Positions 53,293 to 61,202 of a stretch of DNA of 64,000 bases are shown here, in pieces (positions within the stretch are counted from its first letter, which is position 1; every line of letters begins with the position of its first letter). The position numbers were made by a program, and so were the translations under genes. Location: positions 128,911 to 192,910 of the forward strand of contig URCR01000001.1 in the NCBI GenBank assembly GCA_900546325.1, given 5' to 3'. The notes below the pieces were generated by a model that made no database searches, was not told the DNA's origin, and worked only from the letters and a program-made list of their open reading frames with translations. This DNA comes from an uncultured Lachnospiraceae bacterium (lineage in GTDB: Bacteria; Bacillota; Clostridia; Lachnospirales; Lachnospiraceae).

Positions 53293-55125
53293 CTATCGTG
53301 AACAGGCATTCTCTATGATCTCTACACATTTCTCAATTCCTATGAGGCTGCTGTTCAGACAAAGATCGTAATTAGCCGCTTCTCCAAAATTCTGCCCCGT
53401 ATAATATTGGTAATAAAATGCCCGTTTCTTATCTGTTTTTTCAATTTTACTGAGCGCCTTTTCATCAGCCTCTTTGTAGATATGCTCAATTCTTTCTTTG
53501 CGGCTGTCCAAATCTGCATAAACAAAAACCTTTAATACATTTTTGTAATCTTTTAACACATAGTCTGCACACCGTCCCACGATAATACATCCGCCCTTGT
53601 CTGCAATTTCCCGGATCACGGATGCCTGATGCATAAATGCCTTATCACTCAGCGACAGATCGTGATGGACACCTTTCCCCAGTTCCTGCCAGAACCCTCC
53701 GGCTCCTTTCGTCTCTGCATGTTCAAAGAATGTTTTGTCTATCGGGCAGGACTGAGCCGCCATCTCGATCACTTCATGATCATAAAACGGAATTCCCAGA
53801 CGTTCAGATAACTGCCTTCCCACTTCTCTTCCACCACTTCCATGCTGTCTGCTGATAGTAATAATCACATGATTTGCACTTTGCTCAACTGCTCCGTTTG
53901 CGGCAGCATCACGGTCAAATTCACCGGCCCACTCAAACCCTTTTTTTGCAGCGATCACCGCAATAATTTCATTGATAACTGCTGCCGCCGCAATGGTTCC
54001 CTGGATAATCCGGGCACATTCCGGTGCCGGTGCACTTAAAACAGAGACTGCGATTCCGGTAAATACCAATGACACCCCCGAGTGCGGCAAAAGCGTAAAT
54101 CCCAGAAACTTTTTCACTGTTTCCGGTGATTTTGTGATGCTTGCCCCAAAATAGGCGCCGAAATATTTTCCAAGCGCTCTGGCAATGATATAAATACCCG
54201 TAAACACTCCTGCTCCCATGATCAAATGATAATCCAGCGGAGCGCCCAGATTCAGAATCACAATGATCATTGCAATTCCGAGAAACGGATTGAAGACGTC
54301 CATGATCTGCTCCAGCCTTTTTTCTGTAACCATATTAGAAAAGGCTGCGGAAAATGCCATCCCGATCAGCATAAAGTTTAAAACCGGTTTCGGCATTACT
54401 ACACTGTTAAAGAAAAATCCCACACCGGATGCAATCAAGATCGTAACGATCAAAGAAATCAGTGTTGCCTTGGAATCTCTCTCCTTTTTCAGAACCAGTC
54501 CGGCTAAAAATCCGGTTGCGGCACCGATCACCAGCGGAAGGATTACTACCAGCGCGATCATATATGCCGGCAGTTCTCCTGCTGAAAGATTTCCCGCTAC
54601 AATTGCGATCGTTGTAAAAAAGATCACACATCCCACAATATCATCCAGCGCCGCCATCGGAATCAGTGTATTTGTCACCGGTCCGCTTGTCTTAAATTCA
54701 CGCACAATGGATAGTGCCGGCGCCGGTGCTGTTGCCAGAGCGATTCCGCCAAATAAAAATGCCAGATACAATGGAATCCCCTGAAAATAAAATACAATCC
54801 CAAAAACAAGTGATACAAATAAAAAGGTTCCGATTGACTGTGTAAGAGTGGTAATCACGATTGACTTTCCGGATCGCTTGATTTTATTCCACACAAGCTC
54901 TGTACCGATCATCAGACCAACTGCACACTCTAAAATGTGAACCATTGTCTGATACCACTGCGCATCAAGAATCTGCCGGTCCACCAGCGAAAGCGCATGC
55001 GGTCCTAAAATCATTCCCGCGATCAGCCACCCCAATATTGATGGCAGCTTTATTTTTGATATCAGCTTTCCTGCAAAAAATGCAAGTACAATTGCTGCCA
55101 ACAGCCTTACAAATAATAATACCAT
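53293..55125 (-). CDS. CPA2-type cation:proton antiporter fused to a cytidylate-kinase-like domain
   Basis: 610 residues. Residues 1 to about 395 form a 12-13-helix antiporter (LLAAIVLAFFAGKLISKIKLPSILGWLIAGMILGPHAL; ALDDIVGCVIFF in the core). After a short linker, residues about 417-610 form a P-loop domain beginning ITISRQHGSGGREVGRQLSERLGIPFYD, as in the 'cytidylate kinase-like' family, with RCADYVL and ADLDSRKERIEHIY further on. I infer a Na+/H+ or K+/H+ antiporter whose cytoplasmic domain senses or phosphorylates a nucleotide. Co-transcribed behind TetR (44 bp gap). TGGAGGAAG precedes the ATG. Confidence 0.9.
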   Translation of the reverse strand: MVLLFVRLLAAIVLAFFAGKLISKIKLPSILGWLIAGMILGPHALSLVDRQILDAQWYQTMVHILECAVGLMIGTELVWNKIKRSGKSIVITTLTQSIGTFLFVSLVFGIVFYFQGIPLYLAFLFGGIALATAPAPALSIVREFKTSGPVTNTLIPMAALDDIVGCVIFFTTIAIVAGNLSAGELPAYMIALVVILPLVIGAATGFLAGLVLKKERDSKATLISLIVTILIASGVGFFFNSVVMPKPVLNFMLIGMAFSAAFSNMVTEKRLEQIMDVFNPFLGIAMIIVILNLGAPLDYHLIMGAGVFTGIYIIARALGKYFGAYFGASITKSPETVKKFLGFTLLPHSGVSLVFTGIAVSVLSAPAPECARIIQGTIAAAAVINEIIAVIAAKKGFEWAGEFDRDAAANGAVEQSANHVIITISRQHGSGGREVGRQLSERLGIPFYDHEVIEMAAQSCPIDKTFFEHAETKGAGGFWQELGKGVHHDLSLSDKAFMHQASVIREIADKGGCIIVGRCADYVLKDYKNVLKVFVYADLDSRKERIEHIYKEADEKALSKIEKTDKKRAFYYQYYTGQNFGEAANYDLCLNSSLIGIEKCVEIIENACSR

Positions 55126-55169
55126 TTCTTTTCTTCCTCCAACTCAATATACTTCTCAATCGTTTGATT

Positions 55170-55811
55170 TTACTTTTCCCCGCTTTTTTCCTTCCCCTCC
55201 TTCACAACTCCATACAACATAATGTCCAGAATTTTTGAAAGATTTACCTCATGATTCTCCGCTAGTACATGGATATCCTCTTTTTCACAGGATTTATCTT
55301 GAAAATACCCATTAAACATTTCAAAAAATATCATAAGATACTCCATCGCCGCATCTATCGTTATTCCGTCACGGAGCTGTGTCTGCTGTAATAATTCTCG
55401 AAAACAGTCTACATAAAATTGATCATATTCCTTCCGAAGTTCATGGATTTTCTCGCGCAAATGCGCAGGAGTCTGCAGCACCGTATTAAAAAAGATATTG
55501 CAGTAATACGGATTTTCCTTAAAAAACTGCTGGCGCACCTGAAAAAGATTGTGGATACTTGTTTGTACACTTTCGTCTTTGTACGCTCTGCCTTTTAAAT
55601 ATTCTGTCATTTTTCCAAAACATTCTTCCACGCATTTTAAATAGATCTCATCCTTATTTTTGAAATTGTGGTATACCAGTCCTTTGGAAATCTGATTCTC
55701 ATTACAAAGTGTCGTCAATGAGGCAGTATCATAATTCTTTGTGCCAAATTCTACAATTGCAGCAGCCAGGATTCTCTCATAAGTACGCTTTGTCTTCTCT
55801 TCTTTTTTCAT
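55170..55811 (-). CDS. TetR-family transcriptional regulator
   Basis: 213 residues. The N-terminal helix-turn-helix has KRTYERILAAAIVEFG and LTTLCNENQISKGLVYHNFKNKDEIYLKC. The rest is the helical ligand domain. AAGGAGGG precedes the ATG. It is the first gene of an operon with the antiporter-kinase fusion, and its upstream region has repeated GACCGATCAGTC-type sites, so it probably represses itself, the antiporter and possibly the divergent side. Confidence 0.92.
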   Translation of the reverse strand: MKKEEKTKRTYERILAAAIVEFGTKNYDTASLTTLCNENQISKGLVYHNFKNKDEIYLKCVEECFGKMTEYLKGRAYKDESVQTSIHNLFQVRQQFFKENPYYCNIFFNTVLQTPAHLREKIHELRKEYDQFYVDCFRELLQQTQLRDGITIDAAMEYLMIFFEMFNGYFQDKSCEKEDIHVLAENHEVNLSKILDIMLYGVVKEGKEKSGEK

Positions 55812-55828
55812 ATTTCCCTCCTTATTTT

Positions 55829-55926
55829 AATGATCGGTCATTCCACCCTATGTCGGATAAATTATACCGACATTTATAGACCGATCAGTCCATAAAATGA
55901 TGGTAGCATTTATAGACCGATTAGTC
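55829..55926. promoter_or_regulatory. TetR operator cluster
   Basis: GACCGATCAGTC (55879-55890) and GACCGATTAGTC (55915-55926), each preceded by TTTATA, lie 36 bp apart. A third partial site reads GACCGATCA on the minus strand (55831-55840). TGTCGG/CCGACA (55851-55872) is a further inverted repeat over the TATAAT -10 box of tetR. The 36-bp spacing is close to whole helical turns. Confidence 0.7.
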
Positions 55927-56013
55927 AATATTTATTTTCGGCGGCTGAATGATAAAACCTATCAGCATCATCGGTTCCATTGGATAACATTTTCAAACTG
56001 TACATATTCCATA

Positions 56014-56066
56014 TTGACAGCAAGTACATTGTCGTATATACTGTACTTGTAAAACATATACAGTAT
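56014..56066 (+). promoter_or_regulatory. Promoter and operator of the gntR/ABC operon
   Basis: TTGACA (56014-56019), a 17-bp spacer and TATACT (56037-56042). ATACTGTA (56038-56045) and TACAGTAT (56059-56066) form a perfect inverted repeat overlapping the -10, and AAGTAC/GTACTT pair around it. Typical of autorepression by YtrA-type GntR proteins. Confidence 0.75.
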
Positions 56067-56088
56067 GCGCATATTAAGGTGGTTCACA

Positions 56089-56466
56089 ATGGAAATTATT
56101 TTGACAAACACAAGTACAAAACCGATTTACGAACAGATTACTTCCCAGATTAAGGAAATGATTATGACCGGTGAATTAAAACCCGGAGCTCCCATGCCTT
56201 CCATGCGGAAGCTTGCCAGGGAACTCCATGTAAGTGTCATCACAACGCAGAGAGCTTATGACGAGCTTTCCAGAGACGGTTTCATCATCACAATTCCGGC
56301 AAAGGGTACTTTCGTATCCACGGAGAATCAGGATTTTATACGGGAAGAGAACCTGCGGAAAATCGAAAATTTACTGGCGGAGGCAAGCAATCTTGCCAGA
56401 CAGAACGGGTTGACTTTGGAAGAACTTCAAAGCACGCTTCAAGTGATATTTACGGAGGAATCATAA
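56089..56466 (+). CDS. GntR-family regulator, YtrA type
   Basis: 125 residues. The winged helix reads KPIYEQITSQIKEMIMTGELKPGAPMPSMRKLARELHVSVITTQRAYDELSRDGFI, followed by the short YtrA-type dimerisation tail (about 75-125) rather than a large ligand domain. The ATG at 56089 follows AAGGTGG. Its stop overlaps the ABC ATPase start by 1 bp. YtrA regulators usually repress such ABC genes and respond to cell-envelope antibiotics. Confidence 0.92.
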   Translation: MEIILTNTSTKPIYEQITSQIKEMIMTGELKPGAPMPSMRKLARELHVSVITTQRAYDELSRDGFIITIPAKGTFVSTENQDFIREENLRKIENLLAEASNLARQNGLTLEELQSTLQVIFTEES

Positions 56467-57344
56467 TGGAACACGCGATTGAAATCAGACATTTATCGAA
56501 AGAATATAAAGACTTCCGGCTTCAGGACGTCTCTCTTAACATCCCAACCGGAACGGTTATGGGACTTATCGGCGCCAACGGTGCGGGCAAATCTACATTT
56601 ATCAATTCCATCCTCGGACTTGTAAACTCAGATTATAAAATGCTTCGTATCTTTGGAAAAGATTTACGCACACAGGAAAAGGAAATCAAAGAAGATATCG
56701 CCGTTATTTTCGATGTCTCTCACTATAATCCGGAGTTCACTCCCGCGTTTATCGGGAAAATGTTATCCAGAGTGTATAAGAACTGGGACATGACAATATA
56801 CGAACAGTATCTGGAAGAATTCCATCTTCCAAAACGAAAAAAACTAAAACAATACTCCAAAGGAATGAAAATGAAGCTGGAGTTCGCGATCGCATTCAGC
56901 CATGCTCCTAAGCTTCTCATTCTGGATGAAGCCACGAGCGGGTTAGACCCGATTTTCCGTGAAGAGATTCTGGATATTATCCGCAAATACACAGAAGACG
57001 AAGACCACACCGTCCTCTTATCCTCCCACATCACAAGTGATTTAGACAAGATTGCCGACTACATTGCCTTCATTCACGAAGGACAGCTTCTCTTTGTAAA
57101 GACTTATGATGAAATTCAGGAGAATTTTGGAATTATCAACTGTAGAAAAGAACTTTTTGACAGTCTAAATCCGGAAGATATCCTATCCTACCGCAGAGAA
57201 TCTTATGGTTACAAGGTAATGATTGAGAGCAAACAGGAACTTCGGAAAATCTTCCCGGATTTGGAGATTGAAAACGCATCCATCGAAGACTTAATGCTCT
57301 TCCAGGTGAAAGGAGAACACGTGCCATGTCAGGACTTATTATAA
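56466..57344 (+). CDS. ABC transporter ATP-binding protein (YtrB-like)
   Basis: 292 residues. Walker A is GLIGANGAGKSTFINSILG near residue 34; the signature reads KQYSKGMKMKLEFAIAF and Walker B LLILDEATSGLDP, followed by HVLLSSH-type HTVLLSSHITSDLDKIADYIAF. The altered signature (YSKGMK) is usual for this class. It partners the permease whose start lies 19 bp inside its 3' end. ACGGAGGAA precedes the ATG. Confidence 0.93.
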   Translation: MEHAIEIRHLSKEYKDFRLQDVSLNIPTGTVMGLIGANGAGKSTFINSILGLVNSDYKMLRIFGKDLRTQEKEIKEDIAVIFDVSHYNPEFTPAFIGKMLSRVYKNWDMTIYEQYLEEFHLPKRKKLKQYSKGMKMKLEFAIAFSHAPKLLILDEATSGLDPIFREEILDIIRKYTEDEDHTVLLSSHITSDLDKIADYIAFIHEGQLLFVKTYDEIQENFGIINCRKELFDSLNPEDILSYRRESYGYKVMIESKQELRKIFPDLEIENASIEDLMLFQVKGEHVPCQDLL

Positions 57345-57973
57345 AAAATTATTTTGAAACATTCCGAATTGGAAAAAATCTATTTGAAATGATTTTCGGT
57401 TTTGGGGCGATGGGAATTATGGTAATATTCGGGACAGATTTTTATGTATTCTGCCTCGCAACTATGATTATTTTTCCATTTATGGGTTCCACTCCACTTC
57501 AGTATGCGATAGAGCAAAATGAGATTTGCAAATTTGACGATATCCTTTTGACATATCCGCTGACAAAAAAAGAAATTGTGCGCTCCCACTTTTTATCCTG
57601 CCTTTCTTTTTCCGGAATTACAGGAATGCTTTCACTACTTACCGTATTTATTTATGTGTACCTTCATCATACAACGGACTTAAAAACCGGACTTCTTGTC
57701 TGGGCAGGTGGATTAATCCTATCCCTTGCATTCCTCGCCATCGGCAACATCGGATTCTTTGCCCTTGGCAACAAAAAGGGAACGATCCTTTACTTCATCC
57801 TTGTTGTCCTCTGCGCTGTCAGCTATGCGCTTACTTATCACGGCATTGATTTCATGTCCATCTTCACATTGGATGCAAGGCTCCTGCTCCTGATTGGACT
57901 GGTCATATCGCTTCTGCTCCTTTTTGGAAGCTACTGCCTGTGCCTGAAAATTTATACAAAAAAACATTCCTAG
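57326..57973 (+). CDS. ABC-2-type membrane protein of the GntR/ABC operon
   Basis: 215 residues with six hydrophobic segments. PLTKKEIVRSHFLSCLSFSGI resembles the ABC-2 'YPLTRKEIV' motif of bacitracin/stress-type exporters. It probably forms the membrane part of the exporter with the preceding ATPase. The TAG stop (57971-57973) directly abuts the left end of a MITE-like element, so the natural C-terminus may have been altered by the insertion. Confidence 0.85.
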   Translation: MSGLIIKNYFETFRIGKNLFEMIFGFGAMGIMVIFGTDFYVFCLATMIIFPFMGSTPLQYAIEQNEICKFDDILLTYPLTKKEIVRSHFLSCLSFSGITGMLSLLTVFIYVYLHHTTDLKTGLLVWAGGLILSLAFLAIGNIGFFALGNKKGTILYFILVVLCAVSYALTYHGIDFMSIFTLDARLLLLIGLVISLLLLFGSYCLCLKIYTKKHS

Positions 57974-58132
57974 TGTACTGTCTCATTCACTTTCAGCATA
58001 ATGACACAGAATGAATTTTCAGTCTGCAAGGCGGAGGAATGAGGCGATGCGGTGGCATCGTCGATTGACGACAACGCAGTAGAGTGGAATTCAGGCAAGT
58101 CATTATGCGAAATATGAATGATACAGTACACT
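57972..58132. mobile_element. 161-bp MITE-like element with 34-bp terminal inverted repeats
   Basis: The left end (57972-58005, starting AGTGTACTGTCTCATTC) and right end (58099-58132, ending GAATGATACAGTACACT) are inverted copies with a handful of mismatches. The interior has small hairpins (CGATG...CATCG, GTCG...CGAC) and no proper gene; a 71-codon minus-strand frame merely crosses it. It sits exactly between the ABC-2 permease stop and its terminator. Size, ends and position fit a non-autonomous miniature transposable or extragenic repeat. Confidence 0.7.
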
Positions 58133-58140
58133 AAAGCAAA

Positions 58141-58189
58141 TGATCGCAGCAGTTGGAATAGCAATCTTCCAACCGCTGCGATCAAAAAG
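58141..58189 (+). terminator. Terminator of the GntR/ABC operon
   Basis: TGATCGCAGC-AGTTGGAA pairs with TTCCAAC-GCTGCGATCA (17 pairs around one mismatch), followed by AAAAAGTG. It lies beyond the inserted element. Confidence 0.7.
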
Positions 58190-58241
58190 TGATATAAGTT
58201 CTATTTCCTGAAATCTATTTTACATCATAACATCCTTGAAA

Positions 58242-58293
58242 AGCATGAGTAATTCACACAAGTATAAACTGCGTGAATTACTCATGCTTTTTT
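58242..58293 (+). terminator. Strong hairpin with T-run upstream of the Bce-type operon
   Basis: AGCATGAGTAATTCAC and GTGAATTACTCATGCT form a perfect 16-bp stem with a 15-nt loop and a T-run. It may be a second terminator or a leader attenuator for the ABC genes starting at 58343. Confidence 0.85.
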
Positions 58294-58342
58294 CTTCGAG
58301 GACAACTATACTGAATTTGTACCACGAAAGGAGCGAATGTAT

Positions 58343-59092
58343 ATGAGTACATTATTACAAGTTATGGATGTAACCAAAGTTTATAAGAACCAGCCCAAAC
58401 CCGGCCTCGACCATGTCTCGTTTCAAGTTGAGCATGGTGAGTTCCTGGGTATTATGGGGGCTTCCGGCTCTGGCAAAACAACCCTTCTGAATATTTTATC
58501 TACAATCGACGTTCCGACCAGCGGCCATATTATCATGGGGAAAACCCACATTGAAAAACTTGGTCAGAGACAGGCCGCTGATTTCCGCAAAAACAATCTG
58601 GGCTTCATCTTCCAGGAATATTTCCTTTTGGATAGCCTGACTGTGCGCGAAAACATTGCTGTCCCGCTGACTTTGCTGCACAAACCATCGCAGGAAATTG
58701 ACAGGAAAGTTCAGGAACTGGCCGAACTGTTTGGAATTGGCTCCCAGCTAAAAAAATATCCCAGCGAATTATCCGGCGGCCAACGGCAGCGTGTGGCGGC
58801 GGCTCGTGCAATGGTGAAACGTCCTCCACTGATCTTTGCAGACGAACCCACCGGCGCACTGGATTCCAGTTCCGCCACGGAACTGCTTACTGCATTGACA
58901 GAAGTCAACCACACCTTGGGAACCACAATTCTCATGGTAACGCACGATCCCTACGCCGCCAGCTATACGGACCGCATCCTTTCCTTCAAAGATGGACAGA
59001 TCATCTCCGAACTGCAACGCCACGATGCTGAACGGCGGCACTTCTATGAGACTATCATGCAAGAATCCGCCCGTCAGGACGCGAAACGGTGA
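58343..59092 (+). CDS. BceA-like ABC ATPase
   Basis: 249 residues. Walker A GIMGASGSGKTTLLNILS near residue 35, signature LSGGQRQRVAAARAM, Walker B LIFADEPTGALD and LMVTHDPYAASYTDR are intact. The closest-known class is BceA/YtsC, the energy source of bacitracin- and lantibiotic-resistance exporters. AAAGGAG fits the ATG at 58343 (an earlier ATG lies two codons upstream). The permease follows after 14 bp. Confidence 0.93.
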   Translation: MSTLLQVMDVTKVYKNQPKPGLDHVSFQVEHGEFLGIMGASGSGKTTLLNILSTIDVPTSGHIIMGKTHIEKLGQRQAADFRKNNLGFIFQEYFLLDSLTVRENIAVPLTLLHKPSQEIDRKVQELAELFGIGSQLKKYPSELSGGQRQRVAAARAMVKRPPLIFADEPTGALDSSSATELLTALTEVNHTLGTTILMVTHDPYAASYTDRILSFKDGQIISELQRHDAERRHFYETIMQESARQDAKR

Positions 59093-59106
59093 CTGGAGGT
59101 GAGCAT

Positions 59107-61080
59107 ATGAATTTAGCGGTAATCGCATTAAAAAATCTGAAACGGAACTTTTCTTTCTATTCACTGTATCTTGTGTCCGTCTCTTTTGTTTTGATGATTT
59201 ACTTCTGCTTTACTTCTTTTTCCATGAATGAACTGATCCTGGAGAAAATCTCATCGGATGGCCGCGTAGAGATGATGTGCAGCGTAGCCGCAGTATTCAT
59301 CATGACGTTTGTTGTGTTTTATATGTTCTACTCAAACAACTTTTTTATGCGCCGCCGAATGAAAGAATTGGGGATTTATGCTCTGCTTGGATACCGCAAG
59401 GCAGATATGCTTTGTCTGCTGACCATCGAAAATGTTTTCATCTGCCTTGGTGGAATGTTCGTTGGAATTTTGGCGGGCAGCCTGCTGCACATCGGTGTAA
59501 CGGCGGGAATTGTTGCTTTGCTTGGTCTGACGATTGATATGGGGGCAATTCCGTTTATCAATCTTCAGGCCGTCAGCTCGATTTTCCTTTTTATCCTTGT
59601 TGTGCTGCTTACCCTTACACTTTCCAATGCAGTATTGCTCCTAAAATCAACCCTTTTGGATCTGGTTCGCCTGGAGAAGAAGGTGGAGAAACCTGTCCGT
59701 CCGGATATCATCTTCTCCATCATTGGAATTGTTTCTCTGCTCGGAGGGTATGCTCTGGCACTGGACATGGTCCGGGGTGCTCAATCTGTTTGGACAACGA
59801 TTGGATTTTATCCTATTGCACTGCTGACGCTGGCGCTGGTAATCGTTGGCACAGTATTGTCCGTTGATTCTTTTGTCCCCTTTGTATACCAGTGTGTCAA
59901 GAATCATCATAGCATTCTGTACCGGGAAAACACGATTATTGTGGTTCCCAAATTTATGCACCGCATCCGCTCCAATGCAAAGTCACTGATTCTTTTGATT
60001 TTGCTGGCTGCCGGAACACTTTCCGTTTTTGGGGCAGCCACACTTTCGGTCTGGTATCCTTACAGAGCTGTGGAACGAATCATTCCGTCTGCAATCGAAT
60101 ATCGGGTTGAGGACGAGGATCAGAGCAAACAGGCGCTGAAGGCATTGGCTGAAGGACTAAATGGACAGAACTATCAGCTGCACGAAACCAACTTGCTGAA
60201 AATCGCGGCCACATCAGATCATCTTCCAGATGAATACAGCATTAGCAGCGAAGAAGTACGGACACCTGGATTTGAGTGTATGAGTCTGACCGACTATAAC
60301 GCTTTACTGGACAGCCAGGGAAAAGAAAGCGGGATTTCCGCGCTTAGTGATACCGAATGCGTTTTGGTGAAATACCGCCCCGACCCTGAAAACACGGATG
60401 TTGGTGCTGTTTATCACCTGGACATTGGTAATGGAGCCACAACGGATGTGACAGTTATTCAGACTACCTTGGATAACCCTATCGGGTTTGCAAATAGTGT
60501 TGCTACGCTTCTTGTCTCCGACCAGCTTTATCAGACCATAGCAAGCGGGCAGCCTGAACAAATCACTGTTGTCAGCATCAACGGCGGAACGACCCGCTCC
60601 GATGGGACTGCCTATACGATCTTGAAAAATGCTATGCCTGAGAACATCTATCTTGCAAGTGCATGGCAGCGGCAGACTGAAATCATCCAACTGAACAGCT
60701 CCACCTATCTGCTGATCGCATTTGCCACCATTATCTTCCTGATCGCAACCGGCAGCATCCTCTACTTTCAAAATCTGTCTGCCGTCTCCTATGATCGGGA
60801 CGATTACAACATCCTTCAGCGTATGGGTTACAACAGGAATATGATAAAGCGATGTGTCCGTCGTCAAATACAAATTTACTTTGTGATCCCTTATGTGATG
60901 GGTATGCTGCACAGTATTTTTGCCATCATATGTTACAAATCGGCATTGATGGATGATGTGCTGGGTCAGGCAAGCGAGGTTATCTTTCCCATAGCCTCAG
61001 CTATTGGAATTTTTTCTATCATTTACTTTCTCTACTATCAGATGACAAAATACTCCTGCTATAAAGCAGCGATAAGCTAA
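59107..61080 (+). CDS. BceB-like ABC permease (FtsX type)
   Basis: 657 residues with about ten helices. FtsX-type modules lie near residues 50-150 (FFMRRRMKELGIYALLGYRKADML) and at the C-terminus. Between helices 7 and 8 (about 325-540) there is an extracytoplasmic domain of roughly 210 residues, the feature that distinguishes BceB-type permeases and binds peptide antibiotics or signals to the kinase. GGAGGTGAGC precedes the ATG; the frame opens 18 bp earlier. Substrate unknown. Confidence 0.92.
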   Translation: MNLAVIALKNLKRNFSFYSLYLVSVSFVLMIYFCFTSFSMNELILEKISSDGRVEMMCSVAAVFIMTFVVFYMFYSNNFFMRRRMKELGIYALLGYRKADMLCLLTIENVFICLGGMFVGILAGSLLHIGVTAGIVALLGLTIDMGAIPFINLQAVSSIFLFILVVLLTLTLSNAVLLLKSTLLDLVRLEKKVEKPVRPDIIFSIIGIVSLLGGYALALDMVRGAQSVWTTIGFYPIALLTLALVIVGTVLSVDSFVPFVYQCVKNHHSILYRENTIIVVPKFMHRIRSNAKSLILLILLAAGTLSVFGAATLSVWYPYRAVERIIPSAIEYRVEDEDQSKQALKALAEGLNGQNYQLHETNLLKIAATSDHLPDEYSISSEEVRTPGFECMSLTDYNALLDSQGKESGISALSDTECVLVKYRPDPENTDVGAVYHLDIGNGATTDVTVIQTTLDNPIGFANSVATLLVSDQLYQTIASGQPEQITVVSINGGTTRSDGTAYTILKNAMPENIYLASAWQRQTEIIQLNSSTYLLIAFATIIFLIATGSILYFQNLSAVSYDRDDYNILQRMGYNRNMIKRCVRRQIQIYFVIPYVMGMLHSIFAIICYKSALMDDVLGQASEVIFPIASAIGIFSIIYFLYYQMTKYSCYKAAIS

Positions 61081-61081
61081 T

Positions 61082-61132
61082 ATCACCGTAGGCAGCTGGC
61101 ATCCCGTATGAATCCCGGCTGCCTACGGTGAT
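61082..61132. terminator. Inverted repeat after the BceB-like gene
   Basis: ATCACCGTAGGCAGC and GCTGCCTACGGTGAT form a perfect 15-bp stem starting 2 bp after the stop codon. No clear U-run follows, so partial termination or RNA stabilisation are both possible. Confidence 0.65.
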
Positions 61133-61149
61133 TACTCCATTTCGCTTTC

Positions 61150-61178
61150 TTGCAGATATGGCACAAGTAGAGTAAAAT
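61150..61178 (+). promoter_or_regulatory. Promoter for the LuxR-type two-component operon
   Basis: TTGCAG (61150-61155), a 17-bp spacer and TAAAAT (61173-61178) lie 24 bp upstream of the GTG start. This would let the regulators be expressed independently of the ABC genes. Confidence 0.6.
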
Positions 61179-61202
61179 AGAGAGAGACAAGGAGGTGTTG
61201 CT

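Noticed and set aside
57970..58185. A 71-codon minus-strand gene
   Set aside because: It coincides with the MITE-like element and a terminator stem, has no convincing ribosome site, and is better explained as a frame through the repeat.
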